Counted from the first letter of the stretch, positions 33,190 through 43,964 are shown. The stretch: 64,000 nt of DNA from Orientallactaga sibirica (GCA_036365145.1 JAEOAD010000015.1:36533501-36597500), one strand, 5' to 3'. Program-made: numbers and translations. Notes: generated from the letters alone by a model not told the origin.

Positions 33190-33300
33190 CACAGATAGAA
33201 TTATTCCCTTTTGCTGGTGAGGAACCAAGGGTGAGAAGTTAAGTTACTTGCTTGGGGAAACGGTATAGATAAATTGAAGTCCAAGTGCCATTTCAGGTAG
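33190..33300 (-). repeat. MIR-type remnant, minus strand
   Basis: 'TTTTGCTGGTGAGGAACCAAGG', 'AGTTAAGTTACTTGCTTGG' and 'GAAGTCCAAGTGCC' (as words) are the reversed MIR core. Confidence 0.55.
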
Positions 33301-34389
33301 AGTCTGTGAAGAATGTCAAGTCAAAGCTCAGGATGAATCCTGTAGAGTGGAAAGTGTCAGCTGGCAGCTCTCTGGAGTGATGCATTTATAAATAATTCTA
33401 CCCTATATGGGGTCTCAGGACAGACTCCCCATCTGTACCTTTGCCCAGGCTGGGCTCTCATCCCAGAGGCCTTCCCAGCATCCCTGTGTCCACTCAAGTG
33501 CTCTTTGGAATCACGCCAGCTCCACTCCCAAGGAATCCTTCCAGAAGTGCTCAAAGAGGTTTTGTTCAGGGTCACCCACCAGGATAGGGGTCAGAACCCA
33601 AGCCTTCTCCCAACCCTCAGTGAAGAGCCTTTGACCCCTTCCCCTATGTTGGCTTATTGGCTCAGCCTTTTTCACGCCCCCCCCCCCATGCTGGTAGGCC
33701 AGCAGCTGTGGTGGCAGCTGCTCCCTCCCTCTCCCTACTTCTCAGATTTCCTTCTGGGAGAAAAAGCTTTTTTTTTTTTTCTTCATAGACATGACTGTTC
33801 TGTGGCCATAGATTACTCCGACATCTAATTACTGTATATCATCATGCCATAAAATGATGATTGGAGGTGTCACTGCCCCAAATTTGCACTCATAAAATAC
33901 GTGTTCTTTTTGTTTTCCTCCTCTGCATTTGTCTGGGAGAAAAGACAGGCAAATTTATTCTAACTTTTCTGAGGAACTTTACAGCATAGGAACAGAAGAG
34001 TTTTAGAGGTGGGTGGTTTTAAAAATACTCTGCAGAGGGAGGAGGCCTTAGCCCAGTGGATTCTGTGTAGTCCAAGGAGAAAAGGAAGACCTTAGTGAAG
34101 ACCTTGCCTTTTTCCAACTGGTGTTTCTCTGCCTTGGCTGCCTGGAAGAACCCCTTCTTCAGCCTTTTCACCTGTCCCCTGCCCTACTCTCTCACCACTA
34201 TGGGCTTCTCTAATGGAGCAAAGGAATAGTAGGCATCAAATCTTGCCTGTGTGCTGGCCAGGCCTTTGATCTTGGGTAGGTTGTGCCATCTCTGGAGTAT
34301 TGGTTTCCAACACACAGAAAAGGTAGACAAAGAAAGCCTCCCTCTACCTCACAGGGCTGTGGTCTAGGACTGAAGCTAAAAGGGGTAAG

Positions 34390-34572
34390 GCATCAGGCAT
34401 GATGGCACACACCTTTAATCCCAGCACTTCAGAGGCAGAGGTAGTAGGATTGCTATGAGTTCAAAGCCAGCCTGGGACTACAGAGTGAGTTCCCAGTCAG
34501 CTTGGGCTAGGGTGAAACTCTACCTTGGAAAACCAAAAAATAAAAATAAATAAAATAAAATAAAAATAAAAG
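34390..34572 (+). repeat. B1 SINE, plus strand
   Basis: 'CATCAGGCATGATGGCACAC', TTTAATCCCAGCACTTCAGAGG, 'GAGTTCCCAGTCAGCTTGG', then an AAATAAAATAAAA-type tail. Confidence 0.9.
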
Positions 34573-34789
34573 AACTAGGCATTTCTTAACACAGCAGAGG
34601 GTACCACAAATGGTTACCTCTCTTCCTTTCTCTAATTAGTTCTCTTGTTCTTCCTAGGAGAACCTCATGTCCTAATCTTTCCTCAGCTGACCAACATCCT
34701 CTCTGTGAGATCAGGATGCTGGCAAAAGACGGAAGGCAAACAATATGATTAACTTCATTGGACCAGGAAACAGTGACTTGTGTCTTATT

Positions 34790-34913
34790 ATTTAATTTTT
34801 TTTTGAGACAAGGTTTTAATATGTACCCCTGGCTGGCTAGCCTGGAACTTGGTTTGTAGACTAGGCTTGCTTTAAGCTTGCAGTGATCCTCCTACCTCAG
34901 CCTCACCACACAC
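34790..34913 (-). repeat. Old B1-like element, minus strand
   Basis: 'TTTTTTTTGAGACAAGG', 'GGCTAGCCTGGAACTTGG' and 'CAGTGATCCTCCTACC' are reverse B1 words. Strongly diverged, and the 5' end is missing. Confidence 0.6.
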
Positions 34914-35147
34914 ATTTCGAAGGATCATTTGCTAGTGAAACCATCATGCAGTTGACCTGCTCTGTCACTCTTCCTGCCTAGGGACGTCTTCCACGCGGCC
35001 CAGCAGGTAGCTCTTTGGCTTTTTATCCACCTCCTGTGGGACAAGGTCAGCGTCTAGAGGAGTCCATTTGGAGTCTGCCTTTCTGAGGCCGCATGCTGGA
35101 CCCATAGTTCTCCTAGGACAAATATTTTCTCAGGACCTTTAAAAAAT

Positions 35148-35340
35148 CTTTTTATTTGTTTGTGAGGAGAGAGAAAGAGAATATGAGAATGGGTGCATCA
35201 GGGCCTAGTGTCACTGCAGACAAACTATAAACACACGTGCCACTTTGCATCTGGTTTTACATGGCCACTAGGGAATTGAACCCAGGCCATCAGGCTTTGT
35301 AAGCAAGTACCTTTAACTGTTGAGCCATCTCTCAAGTCTT
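35148..35340 (-). repeat. B2-type SINE, minus strand
   Basis: Reverse copy from 'CTTTTTATTTGTTTGTGAGG' to GAGCCATCTCTCAAG. Its 5' end was the target for the next SINE: CATCTCTCAAGTCTT at 35326-35340 is repeated at 35623-35637. Confidence 0.85.
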
Positions 35341-35369
35341 TTTTTTTTTAAATACTTTATTTTTTTTAG

Positions 35370-35423
<54 letters not shown>

Positions 35424-35622
35424 AGGGAGACAGAGATGGGTGCACCAGCAGTCTCTCAGCTGTTGCGAAGGAAATCCAGATGCGTGCACCCCCTTGTGGT
35501 CAAGTGCAGCATTGTGCCCTTGCGTTACTTTGCATCTGGCTAAACGTGGGACCTGGAGATTGGAACCAGCGTACTTATGCTTAGGAGGCAGGCTCCTTAA
35601 CCACTAAGCCATCTCTCCAGCC
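35341..35622 (-). repeat. B2-type SINE, insert-bearing variant, minus strand, nested
   Basis: Longer than the common copies because it carries a roughly 30-bp extra segment on the 3' side of the tRNA-like head (reverse: 'GGTCAAGTGCAGCATTGTGCC'). The same insert occurs at 46528 and 51625/53232. A (GA)n run at 35381-35428 forms its tail side. A 15-bp target duplication brackets it. It contains the CTCF-like word CCACAAGGGGGTG (minus strand). Confidence 0.9.
35381..35428 (+). repeat. (GA)n microsatellite inside a SINE
   Basis: About 20 GA units followed by GGGA units, an expansion of the SINE's pyrimidine-rich 3' region (reverse orientation). Confidence 0.93.
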
Positions 35623-35639
35623 CATCTCTCAAGTCTTGA

Positions 35640-35758
35640 GCTTTTATTTTTGAGACAGAGTTACATACTATAGCCCGGGCTGGCCTCAATCTAGTGGCAC
35701 TCCTCCTACCTCAGCCTCCCTAATACTGGGATTATAGGTGTGAGCCACCATGCCCAGG
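35640..35758 (-). repeat. Old B1/proto-B1 element, minus strand
   Basis: 'TTTTGAGACAGAGTTAC', 'AGCCCGGGCTGGCCTC', 'CTGGGATTATAGGTG' and 'GCCACCATGCCCAGG'. The ancestral-looking 'GATTATAGG' marks it as old. Confidence 0.72.
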
Positions 35759-36310
35759 TCTCTCTGGGTTTTACATTATGTTAATTTATCTTATGAGTCC
35801 AAACCAACTTGCAGGTGACACCTGCCTTAGAAGGGGACTTGAGTACTCAAAGGTGGACAAGGGGGAGTGGATGGTGGCCATCCTATCTCTCCTCTGCATG
35901 GACAGCACCTCGGTGTTCACAGAGCCACTCAGTGCCTGCCTCAAACAGATGGAGGTGCTCATCTCCTATCCTAGAACCTATCTGTGCTGGCCTGATGCTA
36001 GGGGTGACCTCCTAACAATGGCCCTGTGTGAGTCTGAGTCCCACACTGCCCTGGTTCCTGCCTCTCCAAGCACCTTGAGGTGTGCTGAGTGTCTGATTGC
36101 CCCTTAGGTGGGCAGCTTCTGCAGGGTAGGACCAGCCTGCTTACTGCAGTATCCAAGAAGCCTAAGTGTCTGGAAAGCCCCGAGTCCTCTATGACTAACA
36201 TGGCATTTAGCAGGTGTTCACCGTGTGCCCGGCTCCATTCTAAACACTTTGCAGGTAGCATCTCAGCCTAGCGGGGCCAACAAAAACAGAAACTGAGACC
36301 AGATTACTTG
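35759..36310. other. Unique DNA
   Basis: No gene recognised. A MIR-like end on minus is visible near 36205-36300 ('AGCAGGTGTTCACCGTGTG', 'AACAAAAACAGAAACTGAG'). The 109-codon frame at 35778-36107 has no family resemblance and no supporting splice context. Confidence 0.45.
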
Positions 36311-36326
36311 AATCTTTGTCTCTTTT

Positions 36327-36527
36327 AAAAATTATTTATTTAGTTATTTGACAGAATGAGAGAGAAGAGAGAGAATGGGGGCATCAGGGACTCTAGCCAC
36401 TGCAAACGAACTCCAGACGCATGCGCCACCTTGTATATCTGGCTTATGTGGGTTCTGGGGAATCGAACCAAGGTCCTTTGGCTTTACAGGAAAAGCACCT
36501 TAACCGCTAAGCCATCTCTCCAGTCCA
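36327..36527 (-). repeat. B2-type SINE, minus strand, with 16-bp TSD
   Basis: Full-length reverse copy. AATCTTTGTCTCTTTT at 36311-36326 is repeated exactly at 36528-36543. Low divergence suggests a recent insertion. Confidence 0.93.
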
Positions 36528-36544
36528 AATCTTTGTCTCTTTTG

Positions 36545-37360
36545 ATGTATTTCTATGTGACTTTGGTTAAGCTGCTTAACCTTTCTGTTCTTCATTGTTA
36601 CATGGTAACAGTGTAAAGTGTCTGTTATTAGGGATTACCACATTTTACGGTGGCAAAAGGGGAGACAGTTTTAGTAAACTGCTGAAAGTCACAGAACTGC
36701 GGAGAGACAAAATCAGACTCAACCTCAGCAACTGAGCTCTGGAGTCTGTTCTTGCTTGCACACTGTGTCTTCTAAAGAAAATTTGACCTGCTTTTCCCCA
36801 GGAAGCACTTCAGGGGTCTCCCATCCTTTTGCAATCTGCAACAGTGTTTAATTTTTTTTTTTTCTTCAGCCGCTGTCTGGGCTGGTTTCCTCCATATGGC
36901 CCAGAGCACTGGTCCCCCCCCCGGCTGAGTCCTCAGGTGTCACTCTGGCCCAGGGCCTGGTCCACAAGCCTTAACTCCTGCTTTCGCCCCAGGGGTCAGC
37001 CTGCTGCACAGCTCGGGGAGGGAAGGACCCTTGGAGGTCACATGCTCACAGTCTGGACCTGGGCACGGAAACCAAGTGGTTTCTGCCTATGGACTTCCAG
37101 GGGCCTGTGCCCACAGGGACAAAACACCCTCATCTTCCTCCTCTTGTCCCTGGCAGTATAGGCTCCAGATTTCAAAGGGCCAGTCCACGGGGCACTAAAA
37201 AAACGAGCTATGGGTCCCTGGGGAAGGTTCCACTAGAGGTGTGGGTTTCAGTCTCCGTGTGCTGTGTGATCCTGGGCAGGTCGTCACCGTCTTTAGCTAA
37301 AGTGCAAGTCCACATAAGGATACCTGGCAGCCGATATATCCCGTGATTGTGGGGAGGGCA
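36545..37360. other. Unique DNA upstream of the CpG island
   Basis: Contains a MIR-like word set near 36555-36595 and another near 37215-37300 ('GCTGTGTGATCCTGGGCAGG'). A C10 run lies at 36914-36923. No gene recognised. Confidence 0.45.
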
Positions 37361-37645
37361 CCTCTTTCGTCAGAGCATACCTCAGCCATTGGCGAGCCGG
37401 GACTGGGCAAGCGTGGCGGGGCTGGTCCACTCCGGGAGCGCGCAGGGACCCGTTGGGAGTGCGGCGCCTGGCTCCCGGCAGGGGGCGCTGCCGCACCGCG
37501 CACCGCATCCCCGTGTCCTCCCAAGGACGCGGCGGCTGCGGCAGGCGGGGCAGCTCTGAGCAGTGGTCCGCGAGCTCCGGCCGCGCCTACACTGCCGCTG
37601 TGGGGCCGGGGTGGGCCACACGGGCTGGGGCGTGGAGGGGGAGAG
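37361..37645. promoter_or_regulatory. CpG island (possible promoter or insulator)
   Basis: I count about 32 CpG dinucleotides in roughly 285 bp with very high GC, against near absence of CpG in the rest of the window. An inverted CCAAT box (ATTGG) lies at 37388-37392, 'GTGGCGGGGC' resembles an Sp1 box, and a CTCF-like motif sits at 37472-37490. No TATA box is evident. Frames such as 37343-37723 (126 codons) exist in all phases because stop codons are rare in GC-rich DNA, so they are not evidence of a gene. It could be the first exon/promoter of an unannotated transcript, or an isolated intergenic island. Confidence 0.75.
37472..37490 (+). promoter_or_regulatory. CTCF-like binding motif
   Basis: CTCCCGGCAGGGGGCGCTG keeps the AGGGGGCGCT core of the CTCF consensus, with C-rich bases upstream. 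It lies in the centre of the CpG island. Motif match only; occupancy is unknown. Confidence 0.65.
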
Positions 37646-38560
37646 GGCAAAATTTCCTGCTCCTCCCCTGGCCACTGGCGGCTCTGGGTGTGTGGATGGG
37701 TGTGGGGCAGACGGGGCTCCTGAGCTAGCGCTTGGTGGTGCAGGGCTTCGCTGTGTGACCGTGAGAGGTCACTGTTCCTTCTGGGCTTCAGTTTCCTGAC
37801 ACTGCACAGGGAGTTCCTGAATGAGCCCCGGAGATGCTGCGTGTGAAAATGCTTTAGAAAACCTGAAGCTCGGGCAGAAAGGAGCTGACATCCCCTGCCT
37901 CACCCTATCCACCTGCCCAGTTCCAAAATCTGGCGGGCAACCATGTCAGCGTTTTGCCTGTGTTTTCTGGTTTTCCCCTACACGTTTCAAAATAGCACGC
38001 TCACGCTGCTGTTCCCTGATTTACCAACGCTAGGCACTATCTATTGTCTTCCTGTTGGAATACATAAGGACTTGGCTGTCTTCGGCCCCACCCCTCTGCC
38101 CAGTGTATCTGGAGCTTGCTTTCAGGGAACGCAGTGATCTACAGTCCTCACGAGAACAGACAGCTTTTAATTTCCCTCGGAGCTCCATCACTGCCAGCCA
38201 CTTCTCATTCCATATCTTTCCCACAAAAGCCCCGACAAGGTCTATCTGTAGTTCCCTTTCCCAGGAAGAGTGGTTCTCTCACAGAATACACTGACTAGTC
38301 TTCAGGGTTCTCTTCCATAAGGCTTTCTACTCCCTCCTCTGCTTCATGGTCCTCCTTCTCTGTTGCTTTTCTCCCTTGTTTCCAACACTGCTTCCTAAGA
38401 AACGGGCCAGGGGTGGAGAATTCTCTTTGTCGATTTATCTGTATTCTCCCCTGGCATTTGGATCGTTAATTCAGCTCAGCACGGAAATATCCTCCTTTGG
38501 GATTGGATACTCTGCTCCAGTATTCCACATGTAGAGGGCAAGCAGGGAAGTTAAGAGCAA
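37646..38560. other. Unique DNA downstream of the CpG island
   Basis: A MIR core ('GCTGTGTGACCGTGAGAGG', 'GGGCTTCAGTTTCCTGAC') lies at 37745-37800. The rest is unassigned with no convincing exon. Confidence 0.45.
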
Positions 38561-39010
38561 TGGAAGCATGCCTCTAGGGTCTGTGATCTTCCAAGCCATA
38601 GGCTTCTGACTTGGTTCTCAGTACTAGCCCTGAAGTCCCTCCCAGTGAGTGGGCCTCATATCCAATCAGAGAGCATTTGATTACCCCCATAGTCTGTGTG
38701 CTACTATTGCTCTGGGGTGCACATTTTGCCTGGCTGGTGATTTTGGAGCTTACAGGATCCACTTTTGGCAACTTTAATCCCCCAGCAGCTCACATATAAG
38801 GGTGCTGGCTTCCACTTCAATTCCAGCATAACCATTTAGAGCTGGTGGGTAGCCAAGTGCTTTGACAATGTCCTGCATTATTTTAGGGGCCTCATGGATC
38901 TTCCTGACCAATAGTTCACTGTGGGTGATAACCCAATTCTGGCACTGGAATTTACCAGCAACAGCCTATGGTTTTAGAGTAAAGCATTCTCCTCCCCATG
39001 CAGGGTGTTT
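38561..39010 (-). mobile_element. LINE-1 3' UTR fragment, minus strand (old subfamily)
   Basis: 'CCATAGGCTTCTGACTTGG', 'GTTCTCAGTACTAGCCCTG', 'AGTGGGCCTCATATCC' and 'ATAACCCAATTCTGGCACTGG' parallel the reversed LINE-1 3' UTR of the younger copies at lower identity. Confidence 0.65.
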
Positions 39011-39033
39011 CTGCCCAAACATATGTACACAAC

Positions 39034-39150
39034 CACCCACCCACTCACCCACCCACACTCTCCTCTCTTCTCCCTTCCCTTCCCTCCCCTCCCCTCTTCC
39101 TTCCCTTCTCCTCTTTCTACCCCTTTCTCTTCCCCTCCTCCTTCTCTCAG
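39034..39150 (+). repeat. (CCCA)n then polypyrimidine tract
   Basis: Begins with CCACCCACCCACTCACCCACCC units and passes into about 90 bases of CCTT/CCCT-type pyrimidines. Separates the LINE-1 3' UTR from its ORF2 part. Confidence 0.85.
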
Positions 39151-39902
39151 GTATGGTGATACCACTAGTAGTATTCGTTTTGCTGAGGACATTTTTTGGC
39201 TATCTGAATTCTTTTGTGCTTCCATATGAATTCTGAGATTATTTTTTCTATTTCTGTGAATAATGATGTCAGAATTTTTATTGAAATTGCATTAAATCTG
39301 TATATTGCTTTTGATGTCCATTTGCACAATATTAATTCTTCTAACCCTTGAGCACAGGAGATCTTTCCATCCTCTTTTGTCTTCCTCAGTTTCTTTCTTT
39401 AGTGTTTTAATGTATTCATTGTAGAGGTCTTTCACTTTCTTAGCTAGGGATATCCCAAGATATTTAATTTTTTGTGGCTATTGTAAATGGAACTACTTCT
39501 CTGATTTCTTTCTGCATATGTTTGCTATTGGCATATATGAAGGCTAGTGATTTTTATGTGCTTTGTTTTATATTCTACTACTCTGCTGAAAGAATTTATT
39601 ACCTCTAGGAATTTTTTGGTGGAGTGTTTTGGGTTGCTTAAGTATAAAATCATATCATCTGAAAATAGGGCTTGTTTGGCTTCTTCCTTTTTAAGTTGTG
39701 TCCCATTTATTTCTTTCACTTGTCTTGTTGCTTGAGCTAAGACTTGAAGTACTATGTTAAATAGCAGTAGAGAGAGTGAGCACCCCATGTCTTGTTCTGG
39801 ACAAGGTCTTTCCCATTTAGTATGATACAGGATTTAGGTATGCTGTATATAGCACTTATTATATTGAGATATGGTATCTCCATCCCTAGTTTCTCCAGTG
39901 TT
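39151..39902 (-). pseudogene. LINE-1 ORF2 fragment (reverse transcriptase), minus strand
   Basis: The minus-strand frame 39525-39788 contains the RT palm: '[18 protein letters not shown]', then '[12 protein letters not shown]', in which the active-site pair DD is kept, and '[13 protein letters not shown]'. Sequence further left continues the C-terminal direction with stops. Part of the old LINE-1 scattered from 38561 to 45620. Confidence 0.85.
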
Positions 39903-41275
39903 TTAAAAAAATTTTTTAAATTTAATTTTATTTTTTATTGACAATTTCTTTAAGTGTAGACAATATCCCATGGTACTTCCCTCCCTCCCCCCACTTTCCC
40001 CTTTGAAACGTCACTCTCCATTGTATCCCCTCCCCCTCTCAATCAGTTTCTCTTTTCAGATTGATGTCATCATTTTTTCCTCCTATTACGATGGTCTTAA
40101 TATATGGATGTGGACATTAAGAGAAGTGCTGACTGGGCAGTTTGGTGAGCATAGTATATACATTTAGCCAGATACCAGCAGACGTTACACCCCTAGGGCT
40201 CATGACTACCCCTGTTGTAGGTTTTCAGTATCAGGGATGTATTCCCTCCCATGGAGCGGGTCTCCAGTCCAATTAGCGAGTGGTCGGTTTCTCCCATGAC
40301 AGACATGCCTTTGGCTCATTTGGCCTGGTTGGCCAAATTTAAAGCTTGCAGTGGTCACTGTTGAGTACCTTCAATGGTGTTTTCTCTCTCCTATTGAACC
40401 TCATGCAGTGTAGCTTTTTCCAACTTTCTGTCAGCTGGTCCACATGGTGGAGGCTTTCAGCTCAGCTCCAGCAGGATTTCTCAGTGACCTTGCAACCCAA
40501 GTATGTGGATTTCTTCAGCAATAGGGTCTTACCATCTATTCCTGGTGGGAAACCAAGGGCATGGGTAATAATAATAATAATAATAATAATAATGATAATA
40601 ATAAATGTTTTGGGGGTATCTGTGACCTCCCCAGCCACCAACTCACTGGAAGGTATCACATCCCTGGCACTGAAAATTTTCTGTAAAATTCTATGGCTTC
40701 TGAGTGTTCCATTGTCCAGAAAAGCAGGTTTCCATAAGACTTATTTATACACTCTTAGATTTTGATTAGCCCTCCCTCCACTTTTCCTTTACTCAATGTC
40801 TTCCCCGGACCTCACTTTAGTCTTTTCACCCCCATTAATCTGTTCTTCTACTTACATATATACAATACTATCCTATTAAGTCCCCCTCTCTCACTTTCTA
40901 TTCCCTTTATGTCCCCTTTATGTTCCCTTTCTAGCTTACTGGCTTCTACTACTGAGTTTTATTTTTATTCACATAGAAGTCCAATCATTTGTAGCTAGGA
41001 TCCACATATGAGAGAGAACATGTGATATTTGGCTTTCTGGGCCTGGGTTACCTCACTAAGTATAATCCTTTCCAGATCCATCCATTTTCCAGCAAATTCA
41101 TAACTTCATTTTTCTTTACTGCTGGGTAGAACTCCATTGAGTAAATGTGCCACAGCTTCATTATCCACTCATCAGTTGAGGGACATCTAGGCTAGTTCCA
41201 TTTCCTAGCTATCGTGAATAGAGTGGCAATAAATATGGTAGAGCAAGTATCTTTAAGGTAGTGAGACAAGTGGTT
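39903..41275 (-). mobile_element. Younger LINE-1 3' end inserted in the older LINE-1, minus strand
   Basis: Left end T-rich with 'TTTTTTATTGACAATTTC', then the complete reversed 3' UTR and the reversed last codons of ORF2 (complement of '...YTMEF' region near 41130). It interrupts ORF2 of the surrounding LINE-1. A (TAA)n microsatellite lies inside at 40566-40604, replacing 3' UTR bases. Confidence 0.85.
40566..40604 (+). repeat. (TAA)n microsatellite
   Basis: About 12 TAA units with one TGA interruption inside the LINE-1 3' UTR. Other copies have 'GCAATGACCTGCAATG'-type sequence there. Confidence 0.95.
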
Positions 41276-41282
41276 TTTTTTT

Positions 41283-41445
41283 AAATTATTTATTTATTGG
41301 GGGGGGGGGAGAGATAACACCAGAACAAACTCCAGATGCATGTGATACCTTGTGCATCTGGCTTTATGTGGGCACTGGAGAATTGAACCTGGGTCCTTTG
41401 GCTTTGCTAGCGAGTACCTTAACTGCTAAGCTATCTCTCTAGCCC
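41283..41445 (-). repeat. B2-type SINE, minus strand
   Basis: T-rich tail with a G10 run in place of the usual (GA)n, 'AACAAACTCCAGATGCATG', 'ACTGGAGAATTGAACCTGG' and CTATCTCTCTAGCCC. It lies at the junction of two LINE-1 fragments. Confidence 0.85.
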
Positions 41446-41698
41446 TCCCCCCACTTTCCCCTTTGAAATTCCACTCTCCATCATATCCCCTCCCCCTCTC
41501 AGTCAGTCTCTTTTCATTTTGATGTCATCATCTTTTCCTCCTGTTATGATGGTCTTGTGTAGGTAGTGTCAGGCACTGTGAGATCATTGATATCCAGACC
41601 ATTTTGTGTCTGGAAGAGCAAGTTGTAAGGAGTCCTACCCTTCCTTTGGCTCTTACATTCTTTCTGCTACTGCTTTCACAATGGACCTTGAGTCTTGG
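41446..41698 (-). mobile_element. LINE-1 3' UTR fragment, minus strand
   Basis: From 'CCCCCCACTTTCCCCTTTG' to 'GGACCTTGAGTCTTGGAAGG', closely matching the reversed 3' UTR. The terminal 60 or so bases including poly(A) are missing at the SINE junction. Confidence 0.8.
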
Positions 41699-41748
41699 AA
41701 GGTGCTGAGAAGAAGGGACAGAGGAGTGCTAAGCACTGAAACATCTCT
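41699..41748 (+). mobile_element. Short inverted LINE-1 segment, plus strand
   Basis: 'GTGCTGAGAAGAAGGGAC', 'GAGGAGTGCTAAGCACTG' and 'AAACATCTCT' are LINE-1 3' UTR in the sense direction. They are the complement of exactly the bases that should follow 41698, so this is a 5' inversion. Confidence 0.7.
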
Positions 41749-42039
41749 AAATTATTACATTTATTGAGGGACGTAGAACCAAGGAAAGCATGCATGTGGT
41801 TAGAGATCCCACAAGGAGGGCTTGGGGGAAAAAGGGTGGAAAGAAAAGAGAAAAGAAAGTTCAAGGAGCCCCTGCCATGTGGGGAGATGGAGGGGGTAAA
41901 GAGCCCATGCAGAGAGTAAAGGTTTAGGGTGCCCTCTGAGCTGGGCCTAGGCCTACGATGAGTCAGCCCAAGCCCAGCCAAGGGAAAAACTCACCCAAAG
42001 CTGGAAGTTCCCAAGAGATGACAGAGAGAGAGAGAGAGG

Positions 42040-42316
42040 GAGCTAATTTCATTAATTTTTAAAATTGCTTCTTCATTTCCAATTTTTTGGATTCTGCTCT
42101 GATCTTGATTTTTTTGGGGGGGGTCTGGTATTTTGGGTTTGGATTTTTTTTTCTTTTCCAAAGCTTTCAGATGAATTGTTAAGTAATTTATTTGAAATAT
42201 TTCTAATTTTGTAATGTAGGCATTCAGAGCTACAAACCTCTCTCTTAGGATTGCCTTCATTATTCCCCATAAGTTTTGGTATATTGTGTTTTCATTGTAA
42301 TTTAGTTCTAGGAATT
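42040..42316 (-). pseudogene. LINE-1 ORF2 linker fragment, minus strand
   Basis: The minus frame 41991-42260 begins 'MKAILRERFVALNAYITKLE', the counterpart of '[16 protein letters not shown]' in the plus LINE-1 at 26990. It therefore belongs between endonuclease and RT. It belongs to the same old element as 39151-39902. Confidence 0.8.
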
Positions 42317-42318
42317 TT

Positions 42319-42477
42319 TTGATTTTTTTTTTCCTTTTTTGGTTTTTTGAGGTAGGGTCTCACTCTAGCCCAGGCTGACCTGGAATTCACTATGTAGTCT
42401 CAGGGTGGCCTCAAACTCATGGTGATCCTCCTACCTCCTGAGTGCTGGGATTAAAGGTGTGCGCCACCATGCCTGGT
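42319..42477 (-). repeat. B1 SINE inside the old LINE-1, minus strand
   Basis: T-rich tail, 'GAGGTAGGGTCTCACTCTAGCC', 'GAATTCACTATGTAGTCTC' and 'GCGCCACCATGCCTGG'. An internal deletion removes part of 'CTCTGCCTCC'. Confidence 0.92.
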
Positions 42478-42479
42478 TA

Positions 42480-43962
42480 ATTTTTTTTTTTTATTTCTTC
42501 AATGACTCATTCATTGTTCAATAGTGTTACTCAATCTCCAGAAGTATGTGCCTTTTTTTGTTGTTTTTCTCTGTTGTTGATTTCTAGTTTTATTGCATTG
42601 TGGTCAGATATCATGCAGGGAGTTATGTTCATTTTCTTGAGATTTGATTTTTGTTCTAATATATGATCTAATTTAGAAAAGGTTCCATAAGCTGCTAGGA
42701 ATAATGTGCATTTTATCTGTTAAGTTCATTTGGTCTATGGTGTTGTTTAGCTCCATTGTTTCTGTTTTTTTTTTTTTTGTTTCAGTAATCTCTCTATTCA
42801 TGATAATGGGGTATTAAAGTAACTGACTATTATTGTGTTGCATTTATTTCTGATTAAATATATAGTAGATTTTGCTAAGAAAATTTGGAATACCTGTGTT
42901 TGGTTCATTTATGTTTTGGGTTGTAATACCCTCTTGTTGAATTGTTCCTCTGATGAGTATAAATTGGCCTTCTTTATTTCTTTTTATTATTTTTGGTTTA
43001 AAGTCTACTTTGTTTCATATTAGCATAGTCATTCTTGCTTATTCCTTATTCACAGTTGCTTGAACTATATTTTCCATCCTCTTACCTTAAGGTGGTGTCT
43101 ATCTTGAATGATAAGGTGGGTTTCTTGAAGACAGCAAATGAATGTATTGAGAAGTATGAGTTAATCCCTGTTAAGCCAAAAACTTGAGAAGTTTTGTGCT
43201 TTCTTGTTCTTATTATGCTTTCATCTACTCTAGTTTACATTATTATTTTCCCCTTCTTCAGTCTCTTGAGTATGTTTGTTTTTGTCTTTAGTGCAAAGTA
43301 TTCCATTCAGTATTCTTTGTTGGGATGACTTTTAATGCTCATATATTCATAAGGCCAGCTTTTATCATGGAGAGTTTTTCTTTCTCCTTCTATTATGAAG
43401 GATGATTTTGCTGGATATTGTAGTTTGGGTTGGCAGCCATGGTCTTTTGAAGTTTGAAATACTTGATTGCAAGCCCTTCTGGCTTTTAGGGTTTTAATTG
43501 AAAAATTGTATGTAATTCTGATGGGCTTACCTTTGTAAGTGACAAGATGTTTAATCCCTTGTAGCTTTTAATATTTTCTTTTTGTATTCTGTGTTTTGGA
43601 TTGTAACTATAATATGATTCTGGGGATTTCTTCTCTGGTCCTGTCTACTTGGAGTTCTGTTTGCCTCCTATACCTGGGTAGCTTCTCTTTTGTAAGATCT
43701 GGAAAATGTTCATCTATAATTTTATTGGCAATATTCTCTATGCCCTCGGGCTATAGCTCTTTCTCTTCTTATATGCCCTTGATTCAAATGTTTGGCCTTT
43801 TAAAGGTGTCCCACATTTTCATCATGTTCTATTCTTATGTTTCTTTGAGATTTTATTGATTTTGATCTCCCAATCTATTTCCTCTGTCTTTCCTCAAGCC
43901 CTCGTAGTCTGTCCTCTGCATGATCTATTCTGTTGGTGAGGCCTTCTTGGGAGCTGTGGTGG
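42480..43962 (-). mobile_element. 5' part of old LINE-1 (ORF2 start/ORF1 region), minus strand
   Basis: Strongly T-rich on plus with words typical of reversed old mammalian LINE-1 ('TGCATTGTGGTCAGATATC', 'TTCATTTTCTTGAGATTTG', 'CATTTGGTCTATGGTGTTG'). No frame survives. Ends at the solo LTR. Confidence 0.65.
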
Positions 43963-43964
43963 TT

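Larger units (their letters stand above)
31520..34387. other. Unique non-coding DNA with MIR and B1-like remnants
   Basis: Holds MIR remnants (31695-31850, 33190-33300, and a short one near 32700), an old B1-like element (32808-32934) and a purine tract (32377-32493). A C10 run lies at 33676-33688. A motif-rich AT block at 33780-33910 may be conserved. No gene recognised; ORFs at 33407-33828 are unsupported. Confidence 0.5.

Noticed and set aside
37343..37723. 126-codon ORF in the CpG island as a gene
   Set aside because: Several overlapping frames on both strands are open because stops are rare in GC-rich DNA; no known domain or splice pattern.
40566..40604. CRISPR or other direct-repeat array
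   Set aside because: A (TAA)n microsatellite; the window is mammalian and no spaced repeats exist.
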